A stretch of 64,000 nucleotides of DNA from Nitrogeniibacter aestuarii (GCF_017309585.1 NZ_CP071321.1:868001-932000), one strand, 5' to 3'; counted from the first letter of the stretch, positions 13,477 through 22,579 are shown. Numbers and translations are program-made. Notes: generated from the letters alone by a model not told the origin.

Positions 13477-14943
13477 ATGGGTAAGCCCACCGGATTTCTC
13501 GAGTACGACCGCCTGGCCGAGGCCATCGAGCCCGTCGAGCAGCGTATCAAGGACTATCGCGAGTTCGTCGACCGCTTGCCGGATGACGAGGCCGCCGTTC
13601 AGGGGGCGCGCTGCATGGACTGCGGCATCCCCTTCTGCAACAACGGTTGCCCGGTCAACAACATCATTCCGGACTGGAACGATCTGGTCTTCAATGGCAA
13701 GTGGGAGCAGGCCATTGTGGTGCTGCACTCGACCAACAACTTCCCGGAGTTCACCGGTCGTATCTGCCCGGCGCCTTGTGAAGCGGCCTGTACGCTCAAC
13801 ATCAATGCCGACGCGGTGGGCATCAAGTCCATCGAGCGCGCCATCATCGACAAGGCGTGGGAAAACGGCTGGGTGAAGCCGCAGCCGGCTTCGGCCAAGA
13901 CGGGCAAGAAAGTGGCTGTTGTGGGGTCCGGCCCGGCAGGCCTCGCGGCTGCTCAGCAACTAGCACGCGCCGGGCACGACGTGGTTGTGTTCGAGAAGAA
14001 CACCCGCGTCGGTGGTCTGCTGCGCTACGGCATTCCTGACTTCAAGCTCGACAAGACGGTGATCGACCGTCGTCTGGACCAGATGAAGGCCGAGGGCGTC
14101 GAGTTCCGCACCGAAGTGTGTGTCGGCGCCAATCCGAGCATGACGGGCGTGACCGACGACGGCAAGAAGCTGGTCACGGCTGATGAACTCAAGGCCGAGT
14201 TCGACGCCGTGCTGCTGGCGGCTGGCTCCGAGACCCCGCGTGATCTGCCCGTGACCGGTCGCGAGCTCGACGGCGTGCATTTCGCGCTCGAATTCCTGAT
14301 TCCGCAGAACAAGACGGTGGCCGGTGACGGCCCGAATCCGATTTCTGCCAAGGACAAGCACGTGATCGTGATTGGCGGTGGCGACACCGGCTCTGATTGT
14401 GTGGGCACGAGCTATCGTCACGGCGCAGCGTCCGTGACCCAGTTCGAGCTGATGCCCCAGCCGCCCGAAGAAGAGAACAAGGCGCTGACCTGGCCGTACT
14501 GGCCGATCAAACTGCGCACTTCGTCCTCTCACAAGGAAGGTGAGACCCGTCGCGAGTTTGCCATCGCCACCAAGGAGTTCCTGGGCGAAAACGGCAAGGT
14601 GACCGGCCTGACCACCGTTCGTCTGGAGTGGAAAGACGGCAAGATGGTTGAAGTGCCGGGCTCGGAAGAAACCTTCAAGGCAGATCTGGTGCTGTTCGCC
14701 ATGGGCTTTACCCAGCCGGTCGCTTCCCTGCTCGAGGCATTCGGTGTGGAGAAGGATCCACGCGGCAATGCCAAGGCGACCACGGATGGCGAAGGGTGCT
14801 ACGCCACCAACGTCGACAAGGTCTATGCCGCAGGTGACGTGCGCCGTGGTCAGTCCCTGGTCGTCTGGGCGATTCGCGAAGGCCGCCAGGCTGCTCGCGA
14901 GATCGATCTGGCCCTGATGGGGCAGACCGAGCTGCCGCGCTAA
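13477..14943 (+). CDS. gltD: Glutamate synthase (NADPH) small subunit
   Basis: FAD/NADPH-dependent electron donor for GltB. The 488-residue product has N-terminal Cys clusters for 4Fe-4S centres (ARCMDCGIPFCNNGCPVNN and GRICPAPCEAAC), an FAD-binding dinucleotide motif VAVVGSGPAGLAAAQQLA (about residues 147-164) and an NADPH-binding VIVIGGGDTGSDC motif (about 290-303). It starts one base after the gltB stop, so the subunits should be co-expressed. A strong bidirectional terminator follows. Confidence 0.98.
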   Translation: MGKPTGFLEYDRLAEAIEPVEQRIKDYREFVDRLPDDEAAVQGARCMDCGIPFCNNGCPVNNIIPDWNDLVFNGKWEQAIVVLHSTNNFPEFTGRICPAPCEAACTLNINADAVGIKSIERAIIDKAWENGWVKPQPASAKTGKKVAVVGSGPAGLAAAQQLARAGHDVVVFEKNTRVGGLLRYGIPDFKLDKTVIDRRLDQMKAEGVEFRTEVCVGANPSMTGVTDDGKKLVTADELKAEFDAVLLAAGSETPRDLPVTGRELDGVHFALEFLIPQNKTVAGDGPNPISAKDKHVIVIGGGDTGSDCVGTSYRHGAASVTQFELMPQPPEEENKALTWPYWPIKLRTSSSHKEGETRREFAIATKEFLGENGKVTGLTTVRLEWKDGKMVEVPGSEETFKADLVLFAMGFTQPVASLLEAFGVEKDPRGNAKATTDGEGCYATNVDKVYAAGDVRRGQSLVVWAIREGRQAAREIDLALMGQTELPR

Positions 14944-14956
14944 GCCCGCGTTCAGC

Positions 14957-14990
14957 AACAAAAAAGGCGGCCTCGGCCGCCTTTTTTGTT
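14957..14990. terminator. Bidirectional rho-independent terminator between gltD and ackA
   Basis: A perfect inverted repeat with 16-bp arms (14957-14972 and 14975-14990): six A then GGCGGCC, a 2-nt centre, and GGCCGCC then six T. It reads as a GC-rich stem with a U-tract on both strands, so it can end gltD on the plus strand and ackA on the minus strand. Confidence 0.93.
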
Positions 14991-15004
14991 GTCCACGAGC
15001 CGTT

Positions 15005-16198
15005 TCATGCCAGCACGAGATCGTAGGTGTGCTGGGCAATCATGCGTTCTTCGTTGGTCGGGATGACTGCAATGGCCACCGAGCTGTCGCCCGCCTCGAT
15101 CCGGGTTGCGTGGCCCAGGTTGGCGGTGCCGTCGAGCTTCGCCCCCAGCCAGGCCGCCTGGGCGATGACGCGCTCGCGCACCGCGGCGGCGTGCTCGCCA
15201 ATCCCGCCCGTGAACACGATGGCATCGGCGCCACCGGCAGCCGCTGCCAGCGAGCCTAGTTCCCGGCTGATTCGATAGCAGAACAGCTCAATCGCCTCTT
15301 GCGCTTCGGGGGCGTCGGCGTCGAGCAGAACGCGCATGTCAGAGCTGATGCCGGAGACACCGAGCAGGCCACACTCCTTGTAGAGCAGGTTGGTCAGGGC
15401 CTTGGCATCCATACGCTTCTGGTCCATGAGATACAGCAGCACGCCGGGGTCGATATTGCCCGGGCGGGTCCCCATCATCAGCCCATCAACGGCGGTGAAA
15501 CCCATCGTTGAAGCGACGCTCTTCTTGTCACGCAGCGCACACATGCTCGCCCCGTTGCCCAGATGCGCGACGATGACGGCGCCGTGAGCGTTTTCCGCCC
15601 CGAGTACATCGTCAAGCTGGCGGCTGATGAACTCGTAGGACAGGCCATGAAAGCCGTAACGACGAATGCCCTCGGCACTGAGGGCGCGGGGTAGTGCAAA
15701 GGCCTGGGCAACGTCCGCCTGGGTGCGGTGGAACGCGGTGTCGAAGCAGCCGACTTGGGGCAGCTCGGGCATCAGCCGGGCAATGGCATGCACGGCTCTG
15801 AGGTTATGGGGTTGATGCAGTGGCGCCAGCGGAATGAAACCCGAAAGCACCTGAAGCACGTCGGCGTCCAGACGCATGGGGGCACTGAATGCCGGCCCGC
15901 CGTGGACGATGCGGTGGCCCGCGGCCACGATCTGCATGTTGGCATTGTGGCTGCGTAACCATCCAAGCAATGCATCGAGCGCGTGCTCGTGATGGGCCTC
16001 GATGGAGGCGTCGTCGGGCCCTTGCACGGGCTCGGCGTAGCGCGAGCCGTCCGCCGCTTTCGCATGGAGCATGGCGTTGATGCCGATGCCCTCGATCTGG
16101 CCCGACAGGGCTGGTGTTTCCGCCAGCATGCCATCGATCTCGAACAGGGCAAACTTCAGGCTCGACGAGCCTGCATTGAGGGTGAGCAGGGTGTTCAT
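15005..16198 (-). CDS. ackA: Acetate kinase
   Basis: Interconverts acetyl phosphate + ADP and acetate + ATP. From the ATG at 16198 the protein is 397 residues and begins MNTLLTLNAGSSSLKF, the conserved acetokinase N-terminus; the frame is open 17 codons further upstream, but that stretch is the end of pta. The second signature RYGFHGLSYEFISRQL and the GNGASMCAL and DTAFHRT motifs are present. Its ATG overlaps the pta stop (ATGA), so the two acetate-activation genes are translationally coupled. Confidence 0.97.
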   Translation of the reverse strand: MNTLLTLNAGSSSLKFALFEIDGMLAETPALSGQIEGIGINAMLHAKAADGSRYAEPVQGPDDASIEAHHEHALDALLGWLRSHNANMQIVAAGHRIVHGGPAFSAPMRLDADVLQVLSGFIPLAPLHQPHNLRAVHAIARLMPELPQVGCFDTAFHRTQADVAQAFALPRALSAEGIRRYGFHGLSYEFISRQLDDVLGAENAHGAVIVAHLGNGASMCALRDKKSVASTMGFTAVDGLMMGTRPGNIDPGVLLYLMDQKRMDAKALTNLLYKECGLLGVSGISSDMRVLLDADAPEAQEAIELFCYRISRELGSLAAAAGGADAIVFTGGIGEHAAAVRERVIAQAAWLGAKLDGTANLGHATRIEAGDSSVAIAVIPTNEERMIAQHTYDLVLA

Positions 16199-17607
16199 AG
16201 GCGAATCTGCTTGCGGCGTTGGTGGGCCATGAGCTGGGCAATCGCGCACGAGGCGGCGCGCGTTTCGGACGTATCCGCACGGCTGGTCAGTACGATGGGC
16301 ACGCGCGCGCCCAGCACGACACCGGCAAGGACGGCATCGGCGAGGTATTCGAGCTGTTTGGCAACCATGTTGCCCGATTCGAGATCCGGCACCACGAGAA
16401 TGTCCGCGTTCCCTGCGACCGGGGAGTTGATGCCCTTGGTCTTGGCCGCGACGATGGAAATGGCGTTGTCGAAAGCCAGCGGGCCGTCCAGCACGCCCCC
16501 CTTGATCTGCCCCCGATCAGCCATCTTGCACAGGGCGGCCGCTTCGATGGTGGATCGCAGTTTCGAGGTGACGGTTTCAACCGCAGACAGGATGGCGACC
16601 TTCGGTTCGGTCAAGCCCATGGTCTGGGCCAGTTCGATCGCATTCTGGATGATGTCCACCTTGTCTTCGAGAGAGGGCTCGATGTTGATGGCAGCATCGG
16701 TAATGAGCAGCGGATGGGAGTAAGTGGGCACTTCGGCGATGAACACATGGCTGATGCGTCGCTCGGTGCGCAGGCCGGTGGCCTTGCTCACCACGGCGCT
16801 CATGAGCTCGTCGGTATGAAGAGAGCCCTTCATCAGCGCCTCGACTTCGCCGTTGCGCGCCATTGCGACGGCTTTTTCGGCAGCGGCATGGCTGTGCGGC
16901 ACATCCACGATCCGCACGCCATCCAGGCTGTAGCCTTCTTCTTCCGCGACCGCCCGGATTTTCGCCTCGGGGCCCACCAGCACCGGAATGACGAGTCCTT
17001 CTTCCATCGCCTGGAGCGGCCCGCCCAGCGACTCCTTGTCGCATGGGTGGGCAACCGCGATGGGAATCGGCTCAAGTCCGTCGGTGAGCGACACCAGGTG
17101 CTGGTAGCGCAACTCCTTGTCGGAGATGGTGACCTCGGGCAGATTCACGCGCGGGCGCTTGATCTTCTCGGTCGGGGCCAGCACTTCGGCGCAGCCATCG
17201 ATCACCTTGAGGCCGTCCTGGTTGGTCGCCAGACATTCGAAGATGATGTGGTTGTTGTGATCGAACTTCTCGCGGCAGGTGACGACCACATTGAGCGTGT
17301 CGCCAATGCTCACCGGCCGCCAGTACTTGAGCGACTGGGAGACATAGACGGTGCCCGGCCCCGGGAACTCGGTCCCCAGAATTGTGGAGAACAGGGTGCT
17401 GCCCCACATGCTGTGGCCCACCACCTCGCGGAACTGCCCCGAACGAGCAAACTCCGGATCCACGTGGGTTGGATTCACATCCCCCGACACCGCGGCAAAC
17501 AGGTGGATATCGTTGGGTTTCAGGGTGCGCACAAGCTGGGCATGGTCGCCGATGGCGATCTCGTCGTAGGTGCGGTTCTCGATATATTGATGGACGGCCC
17601 GGTGCAT
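16195..17607 (-). CDS. Bifunctional MaoC-type enoyl-CoA hydratase / phosphate acetyltransferase
   Basis: Predicted to convert acetyl-CoA and Pi to acetyl phosphate, partnering AckA. The ATG at 17607 is preceded by CAGGAG and gives 470 residues. About residues 1-145 form a hot-dog/MaoC dehydratase domain (DIHLFAAVSGDVNPTHVDPEFA contains the usual D-x4-H region), joined to a PTA_PTB domain (about 165-465). This fused architecture is known in proteobacteria, often next to ackA. Whether the MaoC domain hydrates a real acyl-CoA or is only a targeting or regulatory module cannot be told from sequence. Confidence 0.93.
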   Translation of the reverse strand: MHRAVHQYIENRTYDEIAIGDHAQLVRTLKPNDIHLFAAVSGDVNPTHVDPEFARSGQFREVVGHSMWGSTLFSTILGTEFPGPGTVYVSQSLKYWRPVSIGDTLNVVVTCREKFDHNNHIIFECLATNQDGLKVIDGCAEVLAPTEKIKRPRVNLPEVTISDKELRYQHLVSLTDGLEPIPIAVAHPCDKESLGGPLQAMEEGLVIPVLVGPEAKIRAVAEEEGYSLDGVRIVDVPHSHAAAEKAVAMARNGEVEALMKGSLHTDELMSAVVSKATGLRTERRISHVFIAEVPTYSHPLLITDAAINIEPSLEDKVDIIQNAIELAQTMGLTEPKVAILSAVETVTSKLRSTIEAAALCKMADRGQIKGGVLDGPLAFDNAISIVAAKTKGINSPVAGNADILVVPDLESGNMVAKQLEYLADAVLAGVVLGARVPIVLTSRADTSETRAASCAIAQLMAHQRRKQIRL

Positions 17608-17816
17608 GGCTCGGCTCCTGTATTTGCGTTGCAACAAAAGCAGTCTAACGACTGTTTGTTTCCATTCCTTAGACGTTAATCAAAGAATAGTGCATTGCAG
17701 CATAACTGTATTGCTCGCTCGATCAACCATGCTAATGGCAATGAGGGCGCAGGTCACAGTTGCAGGCGAACCTGCATGCTAGAATCCGCCGGCAATCCTC
17801 ACTGAATGGACGTTTT

Positions 17817-19178
17817 ATGCAAGTCGTCGTTCTCGCTGCCGGACAGGGAAAGCGCATGCGCTCGGTCCTGCCCAAGGTACTGCAGCCCCTCGCTGGCAAA
17901 CCCATGCTGGCCCATGTGCTCGACACGGCACGCGCCCTTGGCAGCGAAAAGATCTGCGTCGTGTATGGGCATGGCGGTGAAACGGTGCGCGAGGCCCTGG
18001 ATGCGCCCGATCTGGCCTGGGCATTGCAATCGCCTCAGCTGGGCACCGGGCATGCGGTGCAACAGGCCGTGCCGCATCTGGACGACGGTCATCTCGCGCT
18101 CGTGCTGTACGGCGACGTCCCGCTCATCGGCGAAGCCACGCTGCGGCGCCTGGTGTCAGCCGCCCGTGAAGACGCCATGGCCTTGCTGACCGTTGAACTC
18201 GACGACCCGACCGGATACGGTCGCATCGTGCGCGATGGCGCCGGCAAGGTGCAGCGCATTGTCGAGCACAAGGACGCCTCCGACGCCGAACGCGCCATCA
18301 CCGAGGTCAATACGGGCATTCTGGTCGCGCCGGTGCTTCGCCTGCGCGAATGGCTGGGGCGCCTCAAGAACGACAACGCGCAGGAGGAGTACTACCTCAC
18401 CGACATCATCGGCATGGCGGTGGCGGATGGCGTCTCTGTGGTCGCGGAGCAGCCCGATCACGTCGCCGAAACCCTGGGCGTGAACAACAAGGCGCAACTG
18501 GCCGAGCTCGAACGCATGCATCAGCGCATGCTGGCCGATCAACTGCTCGAGGCCGGCGTCACTCTGATCGACCCCGCACGTATCGACATTCGCGGCACGC
18601 TCGAATGCGGGCGTGACGTCCAGATCGACGTCAACTGTGTCTTCGAAGGGCAGGTGGCCCTGGGCGATGGTGTCCAGATCGGCGCCAACTGCGTCATTCG
18701 CAACGCGAACATCGCCAGCGGCACCCGAATTGCACCTTTCTCTCATGTGGAAGATACCGTCATGGGCGAGGGCTGCGTGATCGGCCCCTATGCGCGCACC
18801 CGGCCGGGCACGCGTCTGGGCAACGAAGTGCATTTGGGCAACTTTGTCGAGGTCAAGAACAGCACCATCGCCAACGGTTCGAAAGCCAATCACCTGGCCT
18901 ACGTGGGCGACGCCGACATCGGCGAGCGCGTCAATGTCGGGGCAGGCACCATCACCTGCAACTACGACGGCGCCAACAAATTCCGTACGATCATCGAAGA
19001 CGACGTCTTCATCGGCTCCGACACCCAGCTGGTGGCCCCGGTGCGTGTCGGCAAAGGCGCCACGCTCGGTGCCGGCACCACGCTGACCAAGGACGCCCCG
19101 GCGGGCGAACTGACCGTGTCGCGGGCCAAGCAATTGACGATTACCGGCTGGAAGCGCCCGGTCAAGCAACCCAAGTAA
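17817..19178 (+). CDS. glmU: Bifunctional UDP-N-acetylglucosamine pyrophosphorylase / glucosamine-1-phosphate N-acetyltransferase
   Basis: Makes UDP-GlcNAc for peptidoglycan and LPS. The 453-residue product starts MQVVVLAAGQGKRM, the uridylyltransferase signature (LAAGxGxRM), and has the GTGHAVQQA and YGDVPL motifs in its N-terminal half. From about residue 250 it is a left-handed beta-helix of hexapeptide repeats with the acetyltransferase residues. The frame is open 19 codons further upstream, but MQVVVL is the standard start. It is followed 36 bp later by glmS, the preceding enzyme of the same pathway. Confidence 0.97.
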   Translation: MQVVVLAAGQGKRMRSVLPKVLQPLAGKPMLAHVLDTARALGSEKICVVYGHGGETVREALDAPDLAWALQSPQLGTGHAVQQAVPHLDDGHLALVLYGDVPLIGEATLRRLVSAAREDAMALLTVELDDPTGYGRIVRDGAGKVQRIVEHKDASDAERAITEVNTGILVAPVLRLREWLGRLKNDNAQEEYYLTDIIGMAVADGVSVVAEQPDHVAETLGVNNKAQLAELERMHQRMLADQLLEAGVTLIDPARIDIRGTLECGRDVQIDVNCVFEGQVALGDGVQIGANCVIRNANIASGTRIAPFSHVEDTVMGEGCVIGPYARTRPGTRLGNEVHLGNFVEVKNSTIANGSKANHLAYVGDADIGERVNVGAGTITCNYDGANKFRTIIEDDVFIGSDTQLVAPVRVGKGATLGAGTTLTKDAPAGELTVSRAKQLTITGWKRPVKQPK

Positions 19179-19214
19179 GACTGCTGGCGGCGCGGGCCGC
19201 CTCTGGAGAGCAAC

Positions 19215-21044
19215 ATGTGTGGCATCGTAACCGCCATTTCCACTCAAAACGTGGTCCCCGTCCTGCTTGAAGGGCTGCGCAAGCTCGAATATCGGGGCTA
19301 CGATTCGGCCGGCCTGGCCGTGCTGTACAACAACGATCTGGTGCGCCTGCGTGCCGCCGGACGTGTGGCTGACCTGGCCGCCATGGCCGACGAGCGCAGC
19401 CTCGCCGCCAACATCGGTATCGCCCACACGCGCTGGGCCACCCACGGTGAGCCCTCCGAACGCAACGCCCACCCGCACATCTCCGATGGTCTTGCCGTGG
19501 TGCATAACGGCATCATCGAAAACTACGAAGAGATTCGCGAGCGCCTCACCGCCAAGGGCTTCAAGTTCACCTCCGAGACCGACACCGAGACCATCGCCCA
19601 TCTGGTCAAGGACAAGCTCAACGAAGGCCTCGATCTGTTCGAGGCCGTCCGGCTGGCCGCCAACGAACTCGAAGGCGCCTACGCCATCGGTGTCGTCTGC
19701 GAAAACGACTCCACCCGTGCCATCGTGGCCCGCAAGGGCTCGCCGCTGCTGCTCGGCGTGGGCGAAGAGGGTATGTATGCTGCCTCTGATACCTCGGCAC
19801 TGCTCCAGGTGACCCGCAAGGTCATCTATCTGGAAGATGGCGACGTGGCCGAACTCAAGCTGGACGGCTACCGGATCTGCCTCTCCGACGGCACGCCCGT
19901 CGAGCGTGGCATCACGGTCTCCTCGCTGTCGGCCGACGCCATCGAACTGGGCCAGTACCGCCACTACATGCAGAAAGAGATCTTCGAGCAGCCCCAGGCG
20001 CTGGCCAACACGCTCGAAATGATCGCCGGCGGCAACGTCGTGTCGCCGCAAGTGTTCGGCGCACAGGCAGGCGAGGTGCTCGGCGCCACACGGCGGGTCC
20101 TCATCATTGCCTGTGGCACCAGCTTCCACGCGGGGCTGGTGGCTCGCTACTGGCTCGAATCCATCGCCGGCATTCCCTGCTCGGTCGAGATTGCCAGCGA
20201 GTATCGCTATCGCACCTCGGTGCCCGACCCCGACACCCTGGTGGTGGTCATCTCCCAGTCAGGCGAAACCGCCGACACCCTGGCCGCCCTCAAGCACGCC
20301 AAGTCGCTCGGCATGAAAAAAACGCTGGCGATCTGCAATGTGCCCGAGTCGGCCATCGTGCGCGAAACCGCGTTGCGCTTCATCACCCGCGCAGGCCCCG
20401 AGATCGGTGTGGCCTCCACCAAAGCCTTCACCACGCAGCTCGCCGCGCTGGCGCTGCTGACGCTGTCCATGGCCAAGGTCAATGGGCGACTGACCGAAGA
20501 AGACGAATCCAGATACCTCACCGCCATGCGCCACCTGCCCGTGGCCGTGGCCAAGGTGCTGGAACTCGAATCCGAAATCGAACAGTGGGCACAGCGCTTC
20601 GCCAGCAAGCAGCACGCACTCTTCCTCGGCCGTGGCCGCCACTGGCCGATTGCCATGGAAGGCGCGCTCAAGCTCAAGGAAATTTCGTACATTCACGCAG
20701 AGTCCTACGCCGCAGGCGAACTCAAGCACGGCCCGCTCGCCCTGGTCGACCGCGACATGCCGGTCATTGCCGTCGCCCCGGCAGATGAGCTCATCGAGAA
20801 GCTCAAGAGCAACCTGCAAGAAGTGCGCGCGCGTGGCGGTGAGTTGTATGTCTTCGCCGACGCAGGCAGCGAAATCCCCGAGTCCGACGGTGTCCATATT
20901 CTTCACATGCCGGAGCACTACGGCATGCTGTCGCCCGTGCTGCACGTGATTCCGCTGCAACTGCTGTCGTATCACGCTGCACTGGTGAAGGGCACGGACG
21001 TTGATAAGCCCAGGAACCTCGCCAAATCGGTGACGGTGGAATGA
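19215..21044 (+). CDS. glmS: Glutamine-fructose-6-phosphate aminotransferase (isomerizing)
   Basis: Forms glucosamine-6-phosphate from fructose-6-phosphate and glutamine. The 609-residue protein starts MCGIV, exposing Cys2 as the glutaminase nucleophile after Met removal; HTRWATHGEP and the two SIS sugar-isomerase domains (about 285-425 and 455-595, with SQSGETADT) follow. The C-terminus DKPRNLAKSVTVE is the highly conserved end encoded by the attTn7 recognition sequence, which matters because an inverted-repeat element lies just downstream. Confidence 0.98.
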   Translation: MCGIVTAISTQNVVPVLLEGLRKLEYRGYDSAGLAVLYNNDLVRLRAAGRVADLAAMADERSLAANIGIAHTRWATHGEPSERNAHPHISDGLAVVHNGIIENYEEIRERLTAKGFKFTSETDTETIAHLVKDKLNEGLDLFEAVRLAANELEGAYAIGVVCENDSTRAIVARKGSPLLLGVGEEGMYAASDTSALLQVTRKVIYLEDGDVAELKLDGYRICLSDGTPVERGITVSSLSADAIELGQYRHYMQKEIFEQPQALANTLEMIAGGNVVSPQVFGAQAGEVLGATRRVLIIACGTSFHAGLVARYWLESIAGIPCSVEIASEYRYRTSVPDPDTLVVVISQSGETADTLAALKHAKSLGMKKTLAICNVPESAIVRETALRFITRAGPEIGVASTKAFTTQLAALALLTLSMAKVNGRLTEEDESRYLTAMRHLPVAVAKVLELESEIEQWAQRFASKQHALFLGRGRHWPIAMEGALKLKEISYIHAESYAAGELKHGPLALVDRDMPVIAVAPADELIEKLKSNLQEVRARGGELYVFADAGSEIPESDGVHILHMPEHYGMLSPVLHVIPLQLLSYHAALVKGTDVDKPRNLAKSVTVE

Positions 21045-21072
21045 GGGCGCTTGGTTGCGACGCTTTTTGTTC

Positions 21073-21224
21073 CTGACAATTAAAGTCGAAAACTCGTAAA
21101 TAAAGTCGAAAACCACATACCAATCAAAATGCGCTCGCGGCAACAGCCGTCGAGCGCTTTTTCTTTTTTTTCAGAGTCTTAGGTCTCTAAGAGGTTTTGT
21201 CGAGTTTTCGACTTTAATTGTCAG
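21073..21224. repeat. 24-bp perfect inverted repeat at the attTn7 position
   Basis: 21073-21096 and 21201-21224 are exact reverse complements over 24 bp (outer end CTGACAATTAAAGTCG). A second partial copy of the core, TAAAGTCGAAAA, recurs in direct orientation at 21101-21112, 20 bp inside the left arm, resembling the repeated transposase-binding sites of Tn7-type ends. The outer end lies 29 nt after the glmS stop, where a canonical Tn7 insertion would sit. No matching 5-bp target duplication is seen (GTTCC left, GCAGA right) and no tns genes are present. Probably a Tn7-like remnant or MITE-like element. Confidence 0.65.
21131..21170 (+). terminator. Rho-independent terminator downstream of glmS
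   Basis: Stem GCGCTCG (21131-21137) with CGAGCGC (21151-21157), extended by CGG/CCG inside, followed by a long T-rich tract. It lies inside the inverted-repeat element, so it may now serve glmS or may have arrived with the element. Confidence 0.75.
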
Positions 21225-21482
21225 CAGAGATACGGCTAGGTTTTGGCGTCGGTATCGTCGTGATCTGCAGGTGAGCGGCAGAGTTTCGGCCGTAGCAGCC
21301 GTCCGGGCATCACGACCAATCGGGCCGCGATACGATAGTTACCTGCCTTTCAGCCCAGAGCATCCGCGAACGACTTGTTTCGGTTAACGAACGCGAACTC
21401 CCGACCCGAATCGCTCTAAAGTAATGCGTCGACTGAAGACCGCCACCGCCTCGAAGCGGACGTTGAGCATTTGAGTTAGACC

Positions 21483-22376
21483 TCATGGAATGTCAAAGAT
21501 GATGTGCTGCATTTCGTCTGGGTTGAAGAATTCTTCGGCTTCCTCATCCGCAACCCATGCGCCAAAGAAATCTTCGACGTGACCTGCCTTCATGAAGTGC
21601 TGCATGTTGACAGGGTGCGATTGTCTGCGCTTGAGGTATTCAAGACGGTAGGCATCTTCTCTATCTCCGAAGTAGTGCCCGTCAATTTCGACACAGGCGA
21701 TCCGTACTGCGTACTCGGGAAGAATGCGAAAGTGAGTGCGGTCCGCGTGTTTGAGGAGTGAGGATTCAAATAGCTCAGAATTGAATTGAGCGACTTCTGC
21801 CAGAAGCATGCAGAGCGAAAGAAATTGATTCTTCTCAGACACTTGGTCGTCACCTGATGTCGGAGCACGATACGAAATCAGTTCGCGTTCCGCCTTCAAT
21901 TCGCGTATTTCCTTTTCGGCGGAATCAGCAACCGCTTTGTCGAAACGGCGCAAGTGCTCTAGTGCTCCATCGATTGCCTTGCCATGGGGAATTTGGATCA
22001 ACTGACCTTCCTTCCATTCATGGTCAGGAAGGGTGTAGCAGACAGCACGCAAAAGAGAGAGCGCAGAGTAGTAACGCAAATACGGCACGACAACTCGCAA
22101 ATTGCGATCCTCTGCGAAATGCGCGGCGTTGACATGCAATGTCGATGACATTACGAGCTTCGCGGCCATAAAAAGGCGGCAAGTCCACTCGGAATTTAGT
22201 TCCGGACTCCATGCCTTCGTGAGCTTTGAGTAACGTTCGAGAAGTCTGGCCGCCACCTTCCGACATGACGCCTCAGAAAACGTAGCATCGATTTCCCGAA
22301 AGTCGTAGTACCAGTTACGTCCAGCGAGAGTTCGCATGTTGATCGGCTGAGGGTAAGGTCTGAAGTCTAACGCCAT
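21483..22376 (-). CDS. Hypothetical protein, probable gene-cassette cargo
   Basis: A 297-residue soluble protein that I do not recognise. It is alpha-helical and charged with no signal peptide or membrane segment; a central helical stretch (about 65-120) with LRYYSALSLLRAVCYTLP could be a HEPN-like helical bundle, but no R-x4-6-H motif is clear. The first ATG (22376) lies within an attC-like site; the next ATG, at 22337 (MRTLAGRNWYYDF), would start just after the recombination core and may be the true start. Just after its stop is another core-like heptamer (GTCTAAC on the minus strand). GC is lower than the backbone, suggesting acquisition. Confidence 0.65.
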   Translation of the reverse strand: MALDFRPYPQPINMRTLAGRNWYYDFREIDATFSEASCRKVAARLLERYSKLTKAWSPELNSEWTCRLFMAAKLVMSSTLHVNAAHFAEDRNLRVVVPYLRYYSALSLLRAVCYTLPDHEWKEGQLIQIPHGKAIDGALEHLRRFDKAVADSAEKEIRELKAERELISYRAPTSGDDQVSEKNQFLSLCMLLAEVAQFNSELFESSLLKHADRTHFRILPEYAVRIACVEIDGHYFGDREDAYRLEYLKRRQSHPVNMQHFMKAGHVEDFFGAWVADEEAEEFFNPDEMQHIIFDIP

Positions 22377-22425
22377 CCATCAGCTGCGCTGATGTACGAG
22401 CGTCGGCTGGACGGCTTGGTTATGT
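22365..22425 (-). repeat. attC-like recombination site
   Basis: On the minus strand a 61-nt segment begins with ACATAAC and ends with GTTAGAC, fitting the R'' (RYYYAAC) and R' (GTTRRRY) core boxes of integron attC sites. The inner arms GCCGTCCAGC and GCTGATGGATGGC are imperfectly complementary, as expected for the folded single-stranded substrate. The hypothetical gene at 21483 starts right after the GTTAGAC end. No integrase gene is in the window, so this would be an isolated cassette. Confidence 0.45.
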
Positions 22426-22491
22426 TTAGTGGCAACATTCATAGTCTGCCTCAAAGCTCGTCAGCCTAGCGAGCGAATCAAGCTCGCGTAA

Positions 22492-22518
22492 GGTGCAATA
22501 ACCGAAGGGCATTGCACC
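22492..22518. repeat. 27-bp palindromic repeat, copy 1
   Basis: Arms GGTGCAAT and ATTGCACC flank an 11-nt centre (AACCGAAGGGC). It is almost the reverse complement of copy 2, 35 bp away; the pair forms a BIME-like unit. Consensus arms are GGYGCAAT/ATTGCRCC. Confidence 0.8.
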
Positions 22519-22552
22519 GAATGGGTATCCATAGTGCCTCGGTGCAACATCC

Positions 22553-22579
22553 GGCGCAATGCCCGTTGGTTATTGCGCC
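22553..22579. repeat. 27-bp palindromic repeat, copy 2
   Basis: Arms GGCGCAAT and ATTGCGCC flank GCCCGTTGGTT. Reverse-complemented, it differs from copy 1 at only a few positions. Total length is the same 27 bp as copy 1 and the copy at 30197. Confidence 0.8.

Larger units (their letters stand above)
21045..21482. other. glmS downstream gene-free stretch holding a Tn7-like repeat element
   Basis: 438 bp with no credible gene. It holds the 24-bp inverted repeat and terminator listed separately (21073-21224), then a degenerate non-coding repeat (about 21250-21420) matching sequence near 32.2 kb in inverted orientation. Near 21473 it carries an attC-like core GTTAGAC just beyond the stop of the minus-strand hypothetical gene. 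Confidence 0.6.

Noticed and set aside
16219..17679. 486-codon plus-strand open frame opposite pta
   Set aside because: Lacks a ribosome site and motifs; the minus strand carries the clear MaoC-PTA protein.
22222..22330. Minus-strand HEPN-type motif sought in the 21483-22376 hypothetical protein
   Set aside because: No R-x4-6-H motif in a suitable helical position was found, unlike the neighbouring gene.
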